DNA from: Thinopyrum elongatum
Lineage: Eukaryota; Streptophyta; Magnoliopsida; Poales; Poaceae
Assembly: GCA_011799875.1 (NCBI GenBank)
Contig: CM022299.1
Span: 211,798,070-211,862,069 of the forward strand
Length of the DNA stretch: 64,000 nucleotides
Direction: 5' to 3'
Below the pieces are notes generated by a model that saw only the letters and a program-made list of their open reading frames with translations, searched no databases and had not been told where the DNA came from. The position numbers and the translations under genes were made by a program. Numbering within the stretch: position 1 is the stretch's first letter; the number at the start of each line of letters is the position of its first letter. This document shows positions 21,900 to 32,760 of this stretch, one piece after another.

Positions 21900-24585
21900 C
21901 TGGAGCCTCAGCGCTTGTTCACTAGGGTTTGCACTCTTCACGCTCTCTCTCTCCACTATATATATACACGCTCGAGGCTCGGTGTTTGTTTGCTAGGGTT
22001 TGCTCTGTTCACAATCTCTCACCCTCTTCATCAGATCAAAACAAGACTTTGTTGCCCTCTCTCTCTCCCCCCTCACCACTGGTCAAGGAGCCGTCCGGAT
22101 CCCGTCAGACCGGGAAGGGGAGGAGCTGCAGCGTTCACTCTGTCACCGTAAGCGAGGGAGGTAATCCACTACCAGCTGCGTTGTTGTCTTTCACCCAGTG
22201 CCTGTGCAGGAGGGCCTCCAACCCCTTCTTCCTCACTGTCGAACATAGTGTGGGAAGATCCGGCCTCCCTCCGCACGCCTAGCCACATCCCGACAACCCT
22301 AAGGTATAAGTGACATTGAAACCATCATTACTCTAGCTCCATGCAGATCTTTTTCACTTTTGTAGTGGAATCTAGGTCTTGGTTCAAAGAGGAAATAAGG
22401 GGGAGCATGAATCTAGGACGTGGTTCAATGAGGAAAGGCAGGGGAAAGTAGTACAGACTAGCTATCCAGCTGCTCTGTTTGTCAAAAAGGGAAAAGGGGG
22501 GTAACACAGTACACACATCTGTAAGGAACCGATCTCTTTGTTGAAAAAGGAAAGAAACCAGGGGGTCGGGTAGTTTGTGCAGGACTAGGTTTGCTGCCCT
22601 CACATAGGAAAAAGGTTGAAAGAGAACAAATATGGGACCAACACAGATATGCTGCTTGGTTCTTTGTTGCAACATACTCTGCATGACCCATTTATACGTG
22701 TGGAGGCACATGGTGCTATCATGTCCCATGTCCCATACAACTGTTCAGCTGTTGTTAATCTAATAATGCCGCTGGAAAATTGAAGCAATGCCACTGTTAA
22801 AAGTAAATTACATTTTTAACGAATGTTATTTTAAGAGAACGTCTCTGTTAATATGAATCAATGCCACTATTTTAGAAATGCTACTGTCCTACTTTGTTTT
22901 CCATTAAGATAAGGTAGATGCTTCTTTTTGTGGTCATATGTTTCATCCTCCTTTATTGGCCAGTAATTATTTCCTTTTATACCTGTGTGAAAACAGGGAT
23001 ATCTATTCAACTCATTACTATTGCGACCTTTTGGTTCACTGCAAAAATACTTTTGTTTTAAGAGTGTTTTGTGCAGTTCAACTAAAATGTCACACCGGCA
23101 ATGCTACTTGATTTAGTGGAACTACACAAACGGAGATTCAATTTCCTATATCCGTGTAGGTAGATTGGTATTTGATATTGAGGTCTTTCAACTCTGCCTC
23201 ATGAAAGGTCAGTACCGGCCTTCATCCACATGATTGTGCAGTGTGCTTTGAGATGTTGTGCTACTTGTATTGGTACTACTTTAAGTAAATGTTGAATTGA
23301 AGCTATTGTATTGCTGTCTTTTCCCATTAAGTGAACAAAAATAGGACCAACCCAGACATGATGCTTGTTTCTTTGTTACAACAAACTCTACATCACCCCT
23401 TTATATGTCGATGGAAGCACATGGTGTTGTTGCGCCCACTCCCCCTGCAATTGTTTATGCTTTTTGTTAATCTAATGCCACTGGTAAAATTAAGCAATGC
23501 CAGTCTTAGAATTAACTACTGAAACTTAGTTCAAAACTGCAACAGTTATTACAGATCGGCGGGAGTACATGTTTAACGAATGTATTATTGAGATAATGTC
23601 TCTATTAATATGAATCAATTACGGTGTTTTAGAAATGGTACTATCCTGCTTTGTCGTTCTTTCTACATGTTTAACTAAGGTATTGTTAAGATAATGTCTC
23701 TGTTAATATGAATCGGTTACACTATTTTAGAAATGGTACATTCTAGCTTTGTCATTCTTTCTACATGTTTAACCAAGGTATTGTTAAGATAATGTCTCAG
23801 TTAATATGAATGAATGACACTGTTTGAGAATTGCTATTGTCCTACTTTGTTTACCATTAAGGTAAGGTGGATGTTTTTTCTTGTGGGCGTATAAGTCATC
23901 AACTTCTGCTCGTAATTTGTCAGTAATTGTTTCCTTTATACCTATTTGTGCAAACAAGGATATCCAAAATTATGCTCGTTGCTATTTTGACTTTGATTTT
24001 AGTTGAACTGCACAAAAGGAGCCAATGTGTTTAAGGGAAACTGTTGCATTATTGGGCCCAGCTGATCTTTCCACTTTGCAGAAAGAAGCAGTCACAGTTT
24101 GCGGTACACTATAGAAGGAATAATCGAGAAGCTTTACAGAGTATTAATAGACGCTGGTGACACGACCAGTCCGTAGAGCTCATGTGGCAACTCAACAGAA
24201 CGTGAAGTGCAAAACTCTACAACAAGGAAAGGTATGACCAAACCAGTGGCGGTCACAGCTGTAACAAATGAGGTCAGTATAGGCCTTCATCCACATTGTT
24301 ATGTTGTGCTACTTATATTGTGGTACTGTTTTGAATAAATGTTTAGTTGAAGCTATTGTATTGCTATCTTTTCCTGTTAAGATAATGAAGATGATTATAT
24401 TTGTGAGCGTATGTTTCACCAACTAGTACCACTATTATAATAATCACACTTTTTCTATATTTATGCAGACATCGGTGCTTAGCTTGATTTCAGTGCAACT
24501 GCACAAAATGTTCAGATGGATCGTGTTCTCCATAATACTGCATCATGCACAATACAATGAATGGTTCTCTAATGATTAATTGTCC
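21900..24585 (+). ncRNA. Unit C: putative non-coding transcript, expanded by internal duplication
   Basis: Third and longest copy. First exon about 21905-22303, donor AAG/GTATAA at 22304. Candidate acceptors GAAAACAG (ends 22996) and TTATGCAG (ends 24468), plus a damaged one near 23956 (ACAAGG). After the last acceptor comes GTGCTTAGCTTGATTTCAG and GTGCAACTGCAC (24493-24504), as in unit A. The middle contains repeated blocks: AGGTCAGTA...CCTTCATCCACAT at 23208 and 24270, and TAATCTAATNNTGCC...AAGCAATGCC at 22757 and 23470. The unit thus grew by duplicating its second half. No frame exceeds 133 codons. Truncated on the right by E3. Confidence 0.5.
23566..23860 (+). repeat. Tandem repeat, three 98-bp units
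   Basis: Units start TACATGTTTAAC at 23566, 23664 and 23762 (period 98). Each contains GATAATGTCTC, TTAATATGAATC and TTTAGAAATGGTA or diverged forms. A fourth, diverged copy lies apart at 22805-22896. Confidence 0.85.
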
Positions 24586-24589
24586 CTGC

Positions 24590-26643
24590 CAGGAGCAGAT
24601 AGCTCTACCGGGAGAGGCTTACCGGAGTCCAGCTTTCTCCTTTTCTGGGCCATTGTTGCTGGGGATACGGAGTGCTGAGTAAGATGGAGAACAAAAGTTC
24701 CTGGTTCCACAGGAAGCTTTTGGGCATCACACTTTGATAGGTGATCAGCTATGCTGTTTTCCGCACGAGGTATGTGCTATGTTTGCAACCCGTCAAAGCG
24801 CTCCTCCAATCTTCTCACTTCCTCAACGTATGCCTCCATCAATGGACTTTGGTAATCCTTGTTGACTTGTCTCACCACAAGCTGTGAGTCTCCTCGAATG
24901 ATCAGCTTCTTGATTCCCAATTCTGCGGCAATCCTGAGCCCGGCAAGGAGCCCTTCATACTCTGATGTATTGTTGGTTGCCTCTTCCCGGGCAAAATGCA
25001 TCTGGACGACGTACTTCAAGTGTTCCCCGGAGGGAGTGACGAGAAGCACGCCAGCCCCTGCACCTTGTAGGGAAAAAGCACCATCAAAATACATGATCCA
25101 TTCTTGGGGTGCCTCCTTGCCGGGGATAACTATTTTTGGCACTTCCTCGTCAGGGGTTGGCGTCCATTCTACAATAAACTCTGCCAATGCCCTGCTCTGG
25201 ATTGTTGATGTGCTCTCAAAACTTCAAACCAAAACTGGATAACTCCAAAGCCCACTCCACTATTCTGCCAGTAGCCTCAGGGCTCCGGAGTATCCTTTGC
25301 AATGGGAAGCGAGTGACAACCGTGATCTCATGGGCTTGGAAGTAGTGGCGCAGTTTCCTTGAGGCCATGATGAGGCTAAAGATCAAGTTTTGCATGCCAG
25401 AGTACCTCGATCTAGCCCCCTGTAGGAGGGAACTGACGAAGTACACTGGGTGCTGCACCACTTTCTTCCTTGCCGTGTCCTTGGGGTTGTCTTCACTGCC
25501 GTGCTTACCTCTGTCCTGATTCCTATCTGACTCTGCCTGTCTTTGCTCACTCTCTGTTTCATCCACTTCCCGCTGCGCCACCAAGGCTGCACTAACCACT
25601 TGATTGGTTGCTGCCAAGTATAACAGCAACGGCTCTTGCGGTTTGGGAGCAACCAAGGTGGGCACAGAAGATAGGTAGGCCTTCAACTCTTGCAAAGCCG
25701 CATCTGCTTCTGGAGTCCACTTCATGGGTCCTGCCTTCTTCAAGATTTTGAAGAACGGCAAGGCGCACTCGGCAGACTTGGAAATGAATCTGCTTAGTGC
25801 GGCAACGCACCCTGTCAGATGCCTTACATCTTTGACCGTCTTTGGTGCATGGATCTGTTCGATGGCTTGGATCTTATCGGGGTTGGATTCGATCCCCCGA
25901 TGGGATACAAAGTATCCGAGCAGCTTGCCGGAGGGAACACCAAATACACACTTCTCCGGGTTGAGATTCAACTTGATCTTGCGCAAACTGGCAAATGTCT
26001 CCTCCAAATCCTGGATAAGGGTTGATCTGTCCTTGGTTTTGACCACAATATCATCCATATAAGCCTCAATGTTTCTGTGCAGCTGTGGCCCAAAACCAAT
26101 CTGGACTGCCCTTGCAAAAGTAGACCCGGCACTCTTTAATCCGACAGGCATGCGGATAAAACAGTACATACCACACGGGGTGATGAACGAGGTCTTCTCT
26201 TCGTCTTCCTTGGACATAAAGATTTGATGATACCCAGAATATGCATCCAAAAAGGAGAGCAAATCATAGCCTGAAGTGGAGTCCACGATCTGGTCGATGC
26301 GCAGCAAGGGAAATGGGTCTTTCGGGCAAGCCTTGTTGAGATCTGTGAAGTCTATGCAAAGTCTCCATTTCCCATTGGCCTTCCGGACAACCACTGGATT
26401 TGCTAACCACGTTGGATGCAGCACTCCTCTGACCAAACCAGCTGCCTCAAGTTTCTTGATCTCGTCTGTATTGAACTGCTGCCTCTCCAAGGCCTGCTTC
26501 CGGACTTTCTGCTTGACAGGTCAGGCATGTGGGCAGACAGCAAGGTGGTGCTTGATTACCTCCCTGGGAACACCGGGGATATCAGATGGTTGCCAGGCAA
26601 ACACATCGATATTCGCCCGCAGGAAGGCAATGAGCGCGCTTTC
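24590..26643 (-). pseudogene. E3 pol: reverse transcriptase, RNase H and second RNase H (broken)
   Basis: Reverse transcriptase that would copy element RNA. From right to left: RT fingers (NPVVVRKANGKWRLCIDFTDL), catalytic YMDDIVV box, RT thumb, then a Gypsy-type RNase H (LLLYLAATNQVVSAALV ... LRHYFQAHEITVVT) in which the first acidic residue is absent. After a frameshift near 25200 comes a second RNase H with YFDGAF, NTSEYEGLLAGL and RGDSQLVV, all three acidic catalytic positions present. The frame continues past a TAG at about 24775 into a linker (HIPRAENSIADHLSKCDA) and stops at the breakpoint. A TGA at 26521 and a stop at 26644 precede the RT. No integrase. Confidence 0.88.
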
Positions 26644-27540
26644 CTATTTGTCATCGAGGGTGGCACTGATGGTGAAAGTACCATCAACGCCAGCCAGCTC
26701 TGCCGGGACCTTCTTCATTCGTGGAGCTGCAACCTTGGATCTCTTGCCGTTGGAACTCTCCGGCAAGTCATCAACAGGTGTAGCGCACTCCGGAGAGGCG
26801 CACTTCCTGAATTCCTTGCCGGAGCCTTTACTATCCTTCTTCTTCCCTCTGTTCTCCTTGGCGGGAACAGCCGCTGCCGCTGCCTCTGCCGCGACTGCGT
26901 CCCGGTACATCTTGTCCACACAAATGATTGCGTCTTTCTCATTTGATCGGACGGAAATGACTCCAACTGGCCCTGGCATCTTCAATATGTTGTAGGCATA
27001 GTGGGATGCCGCCATGAACTTAGCCAGGGCTGGGCGTCCAAGGATTCCATTGTATGGCAAGGGGAGGTCAACCACATCAAACACAATCTTTTCAGTCCGG
27101 TAGTTCAGCTCTCCCCCAAACGTCACAGGCAACGTGATCTTTCCCTTAGGATGACTCCTGTCGGGATTAACTCCTTGAAATGTGCCGGTGACTTTTAACT
27201 CATCCTCTGCTATCTGAAGCTTGCTGATAACCTTTGGGGAAATCAGATTCAACCTGGCCCCGCCGTCCACCAACATCTTCGTGACCTTGAGGTTGCGGAT
27301 TGTTGGAGAGACCAACAACGGCAAACATCCTACCGCGATGGTGCGGTCAGGATGATCCCCTTCGTAAAAAATGATGGGCGTGCGTGACCATTTGAGTGGT
27401 TTCCGGGCCCCTGGCGCTGCTTCCACGACATTAACCTCACGCGCCCGCTGCTTGAGTTGGCGGTGAGAGGCGTGTAGGGACGCACCCCCGTCAATGCACA
27501 GGGCATCAGTGGCCTTCTGGAACTCCTGCTCACTGGTTTC
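26644..27540 (-). pseudogene. E3 aspartic protease region of gag-pol
   Basis: In-frame continuation of gag once E4 is removed: the E4 target duplication falls between the gag tail (DEGDEEET) and SEQEFQKATDAL. Protease signature MLVDGGARLNLIS, with Asp-Gly-Gly where retroviruses have Asp-Thr/Ser-Gly, followed by the flap region and ILGRPALAKF. Downstream is a Lys/Ser-rich linker. Ends at a stop at 26644. The role would be cleavage of the element polyprotein. Confidence 0.8.
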
Positions 27541-28462
27541 TGTCGGCGTTCTAAGAACTGGGGTACCCAGACTTGCCTGCCTGCGGCCCATGACGTGGCT
27601 CCATCGACGGCCTGGTACGGCCCATTTACAGCACCAACAACTCAAGACCCTCGCAAGGTGCCAAGCCTCGCGAGGCGGACGACACCAAGACCTCCACGAG
27701 GAGCGGCCTCCTCAGGCTGGCTCCCAAGGAGTGGAGATCTCTATGCAAACCCTCGCCTCATGAGGTTCGGATGACACAAGCCATGACGACCAAGGCCAGG
27801 TGGGCGCCAGCGGGCGCAGTGTACCAGTTTCCTCTTTGGTGCTAAAGAGGAAAGTGCAGGCGCGGAGTCCCGAGGAATCTGCCAAAGGTTTCCATTCCCG
27901 TGCAACAAGACCAAGACCGCCAGGACGGCAGGACGGAGGTCATCACCGAGCCCACCACAGCGTCACAACCAAAGGCTTTCGCAGGCGAAGACTACTTTTG
28001 TCAGGATAGCATGTACTAGTTGTCTCCCTTCGAATTTGGCCGTTGTGGGATCCCTTCCCGCCTTTCATTTGGGAAGAGGACCAAGGCCACTATAAATAGG
28101 ACTTAGCCACCACCATAGAGAGGGAGGGGATAGGATCGCATCGGATCGGACCCCCGGACGGATCATTCAGATCACCCTCATCCCACCAGCTCACTCGAGC
28201 TCAAGAACACCTCTCCTCCTGAGGCTGTTCGCCACTGTACTTGTTCATCCTCAGCCCCTCGAGGCCAATCCACCACAAAGCAGGAGTAGGGTTTTACACT
28301 GTACGGTGGCCTGAACCTGGGTAAACTGCTGTGTCTCTTTTCCTTATAGTTTGTCGAGCTAGGCTGTGAGATTAGCGAGTAGGCAGACTGGGGAGGACGA
28401 GTTCTTCGCACGCACCCCAGAGTTCAAACCTCTCAAGGGTTTGCGGAACCCAAAATCCGACA
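27541..28462 (+). repeat. 5' LTR of E4
   Basis: Starts TGTCGGCG, ends AATCCGACA. TATA box TATAAATAGG at 28091-28100 is the likely U3 promoter. Contains GCAGGAGTAGGGTTTTAC and GAACCTGGGTAAAC (28282-28327), a motif pair shared with other LTR families here. Confidence 0.95.
28091..28100 (+). promoter_or_regulatory. TATA box in the 5' LTR of E4
   Basis: TATAAATAGG in a GC-balanced setting, 370 bases before the LTR end. The same box is at 34472-34480 in the 3' LTR. Confidence 0.7.
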
Positions 28463-28463
28463 T

Positions 28464-28482
28464 TTGGCGCGCCAGGTAGGGG
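28464..28482 (+). other. Primer-binding region of E4
   Basis: TTGGCGCGCCAGGTAGGGG starts two bases after the LTR. E3 has the same sequence (36971-36986, minus strand). The cognate tRNA was not identified. Confidence 0.7.
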
Positions 28483-28534
28483 TGCGTCGGAGCCTCTCTT
28501 CCGCTGGGTTATCCACCATCGCTCCACCGCTTCC

Positions 28535-30247
28535 ATGGCCGACGCTCGTCGAGCTCGTGCTGAGCGCCGGGCCGCCCTCGCCATCCGCGTCGCTTAGATA
28601 GCGCTTGCAGGTGACGGTTGCCCTCGCCGTCCCCCGTCTCCAGTGGCGAACGCCGCCACCGGCCCCACGGGGCACAAGCAGGAAGCTTCATCGCTGCACC
28701 CTTCTGTGCGGCGGGATGGGTGCACCACCGCCTCGTCGCTGACTCCGGCTGGTTCATCGTCTCATGCTCGTCGCAGGCTGGCGAACGCGCAGCCTACGTT
28801 GCTCATGGCCCGGGAGCTCCTGCGCTACCGCCCCGTCGACGACCTCTACGAAGACTGGCTGGACCGCATCGCCGAGCTTGTCAGCGCTGCCGGGGACTCT
28901 CCTGCACCATCTCGCTCACTGCCTCACCCGCCGCCTGCTGTGGGTGACGTAGCCCACGGAGCACCTCCTCCACCTCCCCGTTAAGACGTCGCCCTCGGGC
29001 CAAGGCGCGAGGCCCCGCGGTGCGACCCGCCGTGCAGGGCGCTGGCACGTGAAGAAGAAAGCTGCCAGGTGGTGCAGCAGCCGCAAGAAGATGCTCGTGC
29101 ACTGCCAGCACCACCACGTCAAGACCGCGCGCCGCCTGCAACAGTGGCGCGCGAGCGCGAAAACTAGGCTCCACCTCCATGATGGGCTCCCGTGACCACA
29201 GCGGGTTGCCGCGCATTCACTCCGGAGCTACGCAGCATCGTCTGGACGGGGAAGTTCAAGCCCGACCTGCCTCCGCGCCACAACGGCACCCCCGACCCTG
29301 CCGAGTTCCTGCAGCTCTACGAGCTGAGCATCGCGGCAGCCAACGACGACGCGAAGGTTATGGCGAACTGGTTTCCCATGGCCCTCAAGGATGGTGCGCG
29401 CTCGTGGCTCCTGAACCTGCCCGCGGGATCGATCTCCTCCTGGGACGAAATGCAAGAGCGTTTTGTCGCCAACTTCCAGGGCACTCGCGACCGTCCACCG
29501 GCTGCGGGTGACCTGCAGCGCATCAAGCAGTAGCTAGGAGAGACCTTGCAGAAGTACATCCAGCGCTTCAACAGCGTCCACCTCAAGATCCCCAAGTTGT
29601 CGGACGAGGCCATCATCTCGGTGTTCACTGATGGTGTTCGCGACATCAAGATGAAGGAGGAGCTCGCCATACATGAGGACCTATGCACGGCTCTGGAGAT
29701 GTTCAACATGGCAACCAAGTGTGCGGGAGCTGAGGAAGGTCGCCTCTCTCTCCTGGAGCTCCCAGGGGCTGACCCAGAAGACAAGAAGGCCAAAGCCAAG
29801 GACGTGAAGCGCAAGGGACCGGCCGTGCTCGCGGCCAAACCAGAGATGAAGCGCGGCTGCAACCACCCAGAGTCATCCAAGGGCAGCCACCCATTCCGCG
29901 TCTTCCACAACGTGCACAGCCTCAACACCAACGACTGCCAGGAGCTCAGGGCCATCTGCGACGGGCGCCTCAGTCGACGCCCCGAGCGCAGCGATCGAGG
30001 CTACGGCCGTGGAGGAGGCCAAGGTGGAGGACGCTGGGACGGCCGTGACCCCCGCCAAGAATGGCGCAACCAGCCTCGTGAGGACCGTCCTCAGGGTAAC
30101 GCTGGCCTTCCTCCGCTGCCACCTACACCAAGAAGGAATGACGACCACCACCAGAACGAGGGGGCTGGGGGCTTCCAGGAGCCTCGTGCCATCGCCTGCA
30201 TCCTGGGCAGCACTCAGGCCCCTGCCTCTCATCGCATCTTCAAGTAG
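28535..30247 (+). pseudogene. E4 gag (capsid/nucleocapsid), interrupted by stops
   Basis: Structural protein for virus-like particles. One frame runs from ATG at 28535 (MADARRARAERRAALAIRVA) through stops near 28595, 28982 and 29531 to a TAG at 30245. The capsid domain is at 29192-29650 (AEFLQLYELSIAAANDD, MANWFPMALKDGARSWL, SISSWDEMQERFVANFQG). A Gly/Arg-rich tail at 29990-30120 (RGYGRGGGQGGGRWDG) suggests RNA binding. The zinc knuckle is degenerate: VFHNVHSLNTNDCQEL has lost its first Cys and one His relative to the E8 copy. Neighbour: protease follows in the same frame. Confidence 0.85.
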
Positions 30248-30259
30248 TTTGCTCGTGAG

Positions 30260-30960
30260 GTGAACGCGGCCCTCCCCAAGCTTGAGGCAACGCGTCCACT
30301 CAGGTGGTCCAAGTGCACCATCACCTTCAGCCCATCCGATCAGCTCAAGTGCGAGGCAACTGCCGGTGTTCTCCCGATGCTCTGCTCGCCTACCATCAGC
30401 AACGTGCTCGTCACCAAGGCTCTCATCGATGGCGGTGCGGGGCTCAATGTTCTCTCCATTGAGACATTCGACCGACTCCACGTGCCCTATGACCAGCTGC
30501 AGCCTACCAAGACTTTCTCAGGAGTGATCGACGGCTCCACCACCCCGATAGGGCAGATCCGCCTCCCTGTCACCTTCGGCAAGCGCGACAACTACCGCAC
30601 TAAGCTCATCGACTTCGACGTCGCCCACATTCGCCTTCCATACAACACCATCCTTGGGTATCCGGCCCTGGCGAAGTTCATGGCGGTGACTCATCATGGT
30701 TACAATGTCTCAAGATGCCAGGGAGCTGCGGCGTCATCACGGTCTCCTGCGAGGAGAATGACGCTGTGTGCTCTCTCGAGCGCGCCTACCAGGCTGCGGC
30801 AGTTGAGAAGCCAGACGATGAAGGCGCCGTCTACCCTCCAGAGGCTGTCCCCAAGAAGAAGCAGCAGCTGCTCCGCCAAGGACCTCAGGAGAGCGGGGTG
30901 TCCAGCGGCACCACCTCAGGCCCAGCGCCCACTGACGGGGCGCCTCCCTCTCTCGCATAG
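30260..30960 (+). pseudogene. E4 aspartic protease
   Basis: Retroviral-type protease: LIDGGAGLNVLSIETFDRL (Asp-Gly-Gly active site), then IGQIRLPVTFG, YNTILGYPALAKFMAV. A frameshift near 30712 breaks the frame, which then continues as MPGSCGVITVSCEENDAVCS to about 30960 with an acidic, Pro-rich linker. Same frame as gag upstream, so it was once a gag-protease fusion. Confidence 0.82.
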
Positions 30961-31044
30961 GAAGGCACGCCCGGCGCCCCTCTCAGGCTGGGCTCGGGGG
31001 CTCTCCTCTGGAGGGCCTCTGACCTAGCCAATGTCACGAGGGAG

Positions 31045-31528
31045 GTGCTCAGGCACCATGTGGAGGCGTGCTTCAGCGCGCGCTTCCGCCAGGAGGGTAC
31101 AAGGCGCGAGGTGCCAGGTGCTCAGGAGTTCATCATCAAGGCAATCGAGGAGCTTCAGGAGGCAAGAGCTATGCGAAACGACCATCGCCCACCACCCGGC
31201 GCGGCTCCTTGTCCCGGCGAGGACAGTGAGCTACACGTCTGCGTCAACATCCCAGGGCTCAACAGGGCCGCATCTCAGGAGCGCTTCTGGCCGTCCTGCA
31301 CTGGCCGGTGCGAGGGTCCCCCTCACAGCTATGTTCGCATGCCTTTGGGCTTGTCGAGCACAGCTGCTGCACTCTAGTGCCACATGTGGGGCGTCCTGGC
31401 GGCTCATGAGGCCAGAAGCTAGGTGATCCTGTCAGAGGAGGAGATGGATCCTCGAGAGCCCCCTGGGCCCCCAGAGCCTCCCGAGGTTCAGGGCCTGGGC
31501 GGCTCATGAGGAGCGACTTCTGCAGCAC
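31045..31528 (+). pseudogene. E4 collapsed reverse transcriptase remnant
   Basis: Starts with a link region (EFIIKAIEELQEARAMRND), then CVNIPGLNRAASQERFWP, equivalent to the RT stretch C-x-D-x-x-x-LN-K-A-x-x-x-DPFPLP. It then jumps to SYVRMPLGLSSTAAAL, equivalent to the later Y-x-x-MP-x-GL-x-x-AG-x-TF segment. About 60 residues between them are missing, and everything after this, including YMDD, is absent. The E8 copy shows the same junction. Confidence 0.75.
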
Positions 31529-32760
31529 GCGTCTTCAGCTACTCCAACATCTCTTCAGCAATGGTGCCAGGTGACATTTTCTGGTTTGTTCAGTTGGTGG
31601 CACCCCTCGGGCTGCATTATCCCCAAGCCATGTGGGTTCGTCCCTGCGTCATGTATCGTTTTGCATCTATCAGAACTAGCTCTACCTTAGCTATGGGTTC
31701 ATTTATGTTATCACCTGGTTGCCGTGTGTTCTATCACCTCCACGGCCTCCCGCATTGCTGACCAGCCTCTTGCTCATCTCGCAACGGGGGCTACACATGC
31801 TGGCATGGCGCTTGTGCTCGGGTCCGTCCCTGCAACGCTGACAAATCTGAGAGATCGAGCTCTGGCTCACGGCCTGCCCCGCGCACGTCACCTCACCAGA
31901 TCCTCAGTGCCTTCATCTTCTTGCGGAAAGATCAGTGGCAGGACAGCAAGCGTGATTATGAGTTATACTCTCCTCTTGGACTAACCCGCAGGAATCCATG
32001 GAGTTTAGCCACGGGTGGCCCTGCCAACCGTCCCTTTTTCACGCAATTCGCTTGCACGTTAAAGGGGGGGCTCCTGAGCATCGCGCCCCAGGAGCTCTTA
32101 CTGACTCTCCAGCCCTCACCCCTGGCCTTGACCACGACATCGCGACCTGGAATACCAGCGGCGGCTGAGCCTCGCTCGAGGGTCAGGACCCGAGGACGTA
32201 GAGCACCTAGATGAGCGGGGAGTAGGGGAGGTCGGCATGAGCCCTACCTGGAAGCATCACTGCCAAGGCACAATCAGGCGCTGCGCAAAGGAATCACTTC
32301 AGGCCTACTAAGATAAGTCACCCATGCATATCAGAGTGAACCTCACCGTCCGGTATTTTGATTCTCGCAATCTCGCTTCGGCAATGCCGCTTCCCTTTTC
32401 GGCCTCCAGGGAGCTACTTGCACGCCAAAGGGGACCTCTTGAGCATCGTGCCTCAGGAGCTCTTATCGGACCTCGGGCCGCTCACCTCCTGGCCTTGACC
32501 ACGGCATCACGACCTGGCATACCAGCAATGGCTGAAGCCTGCCTGGGGACCGGGACCTGCCGGCGTAGAGCACTAAGGTACCGCGAGAACGAAAAGGGGG
32601 AACCATGCCGAAGCAAGATGTGCGGCTGTAACATCATGCTAGGAATAATAAACATTGGAGCAAAAGCATTACAGTTTTTTACATACCCCCACGGGGTTTG
32701 TCACAATTCCGCGCAGGGAAACAAAAGATGGAAGCGTCAAAGGACCCCGGCTACTAGGCA
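31529..32760 (+). other. Non-coding region of E4 between pol remnant and antisense gene
   Basis: No gene. A block of about 100 bases is repeated (32081-32175 and 32441-32535: GAGCATCG...CAGGAGCTCTTA, CCTGGCCTTGACCACG, CATACCAGC), showing internal duplication. The counterpart in E8 is 59970-61560 on the other strand. Confidence 0.6.

Noticed and set aside
28643..29216. Frames opposite to E4 gag
   Set aside because: Shadows of the GC-rich gag coding strand; the gag frame itself is in register with the capsid domain.
29873..30481. 202-codon minus-strand frame in E4
   Set aside because: Mirror of gag-protease coding sequence; Val/Ala/Leu-rich without any motif.
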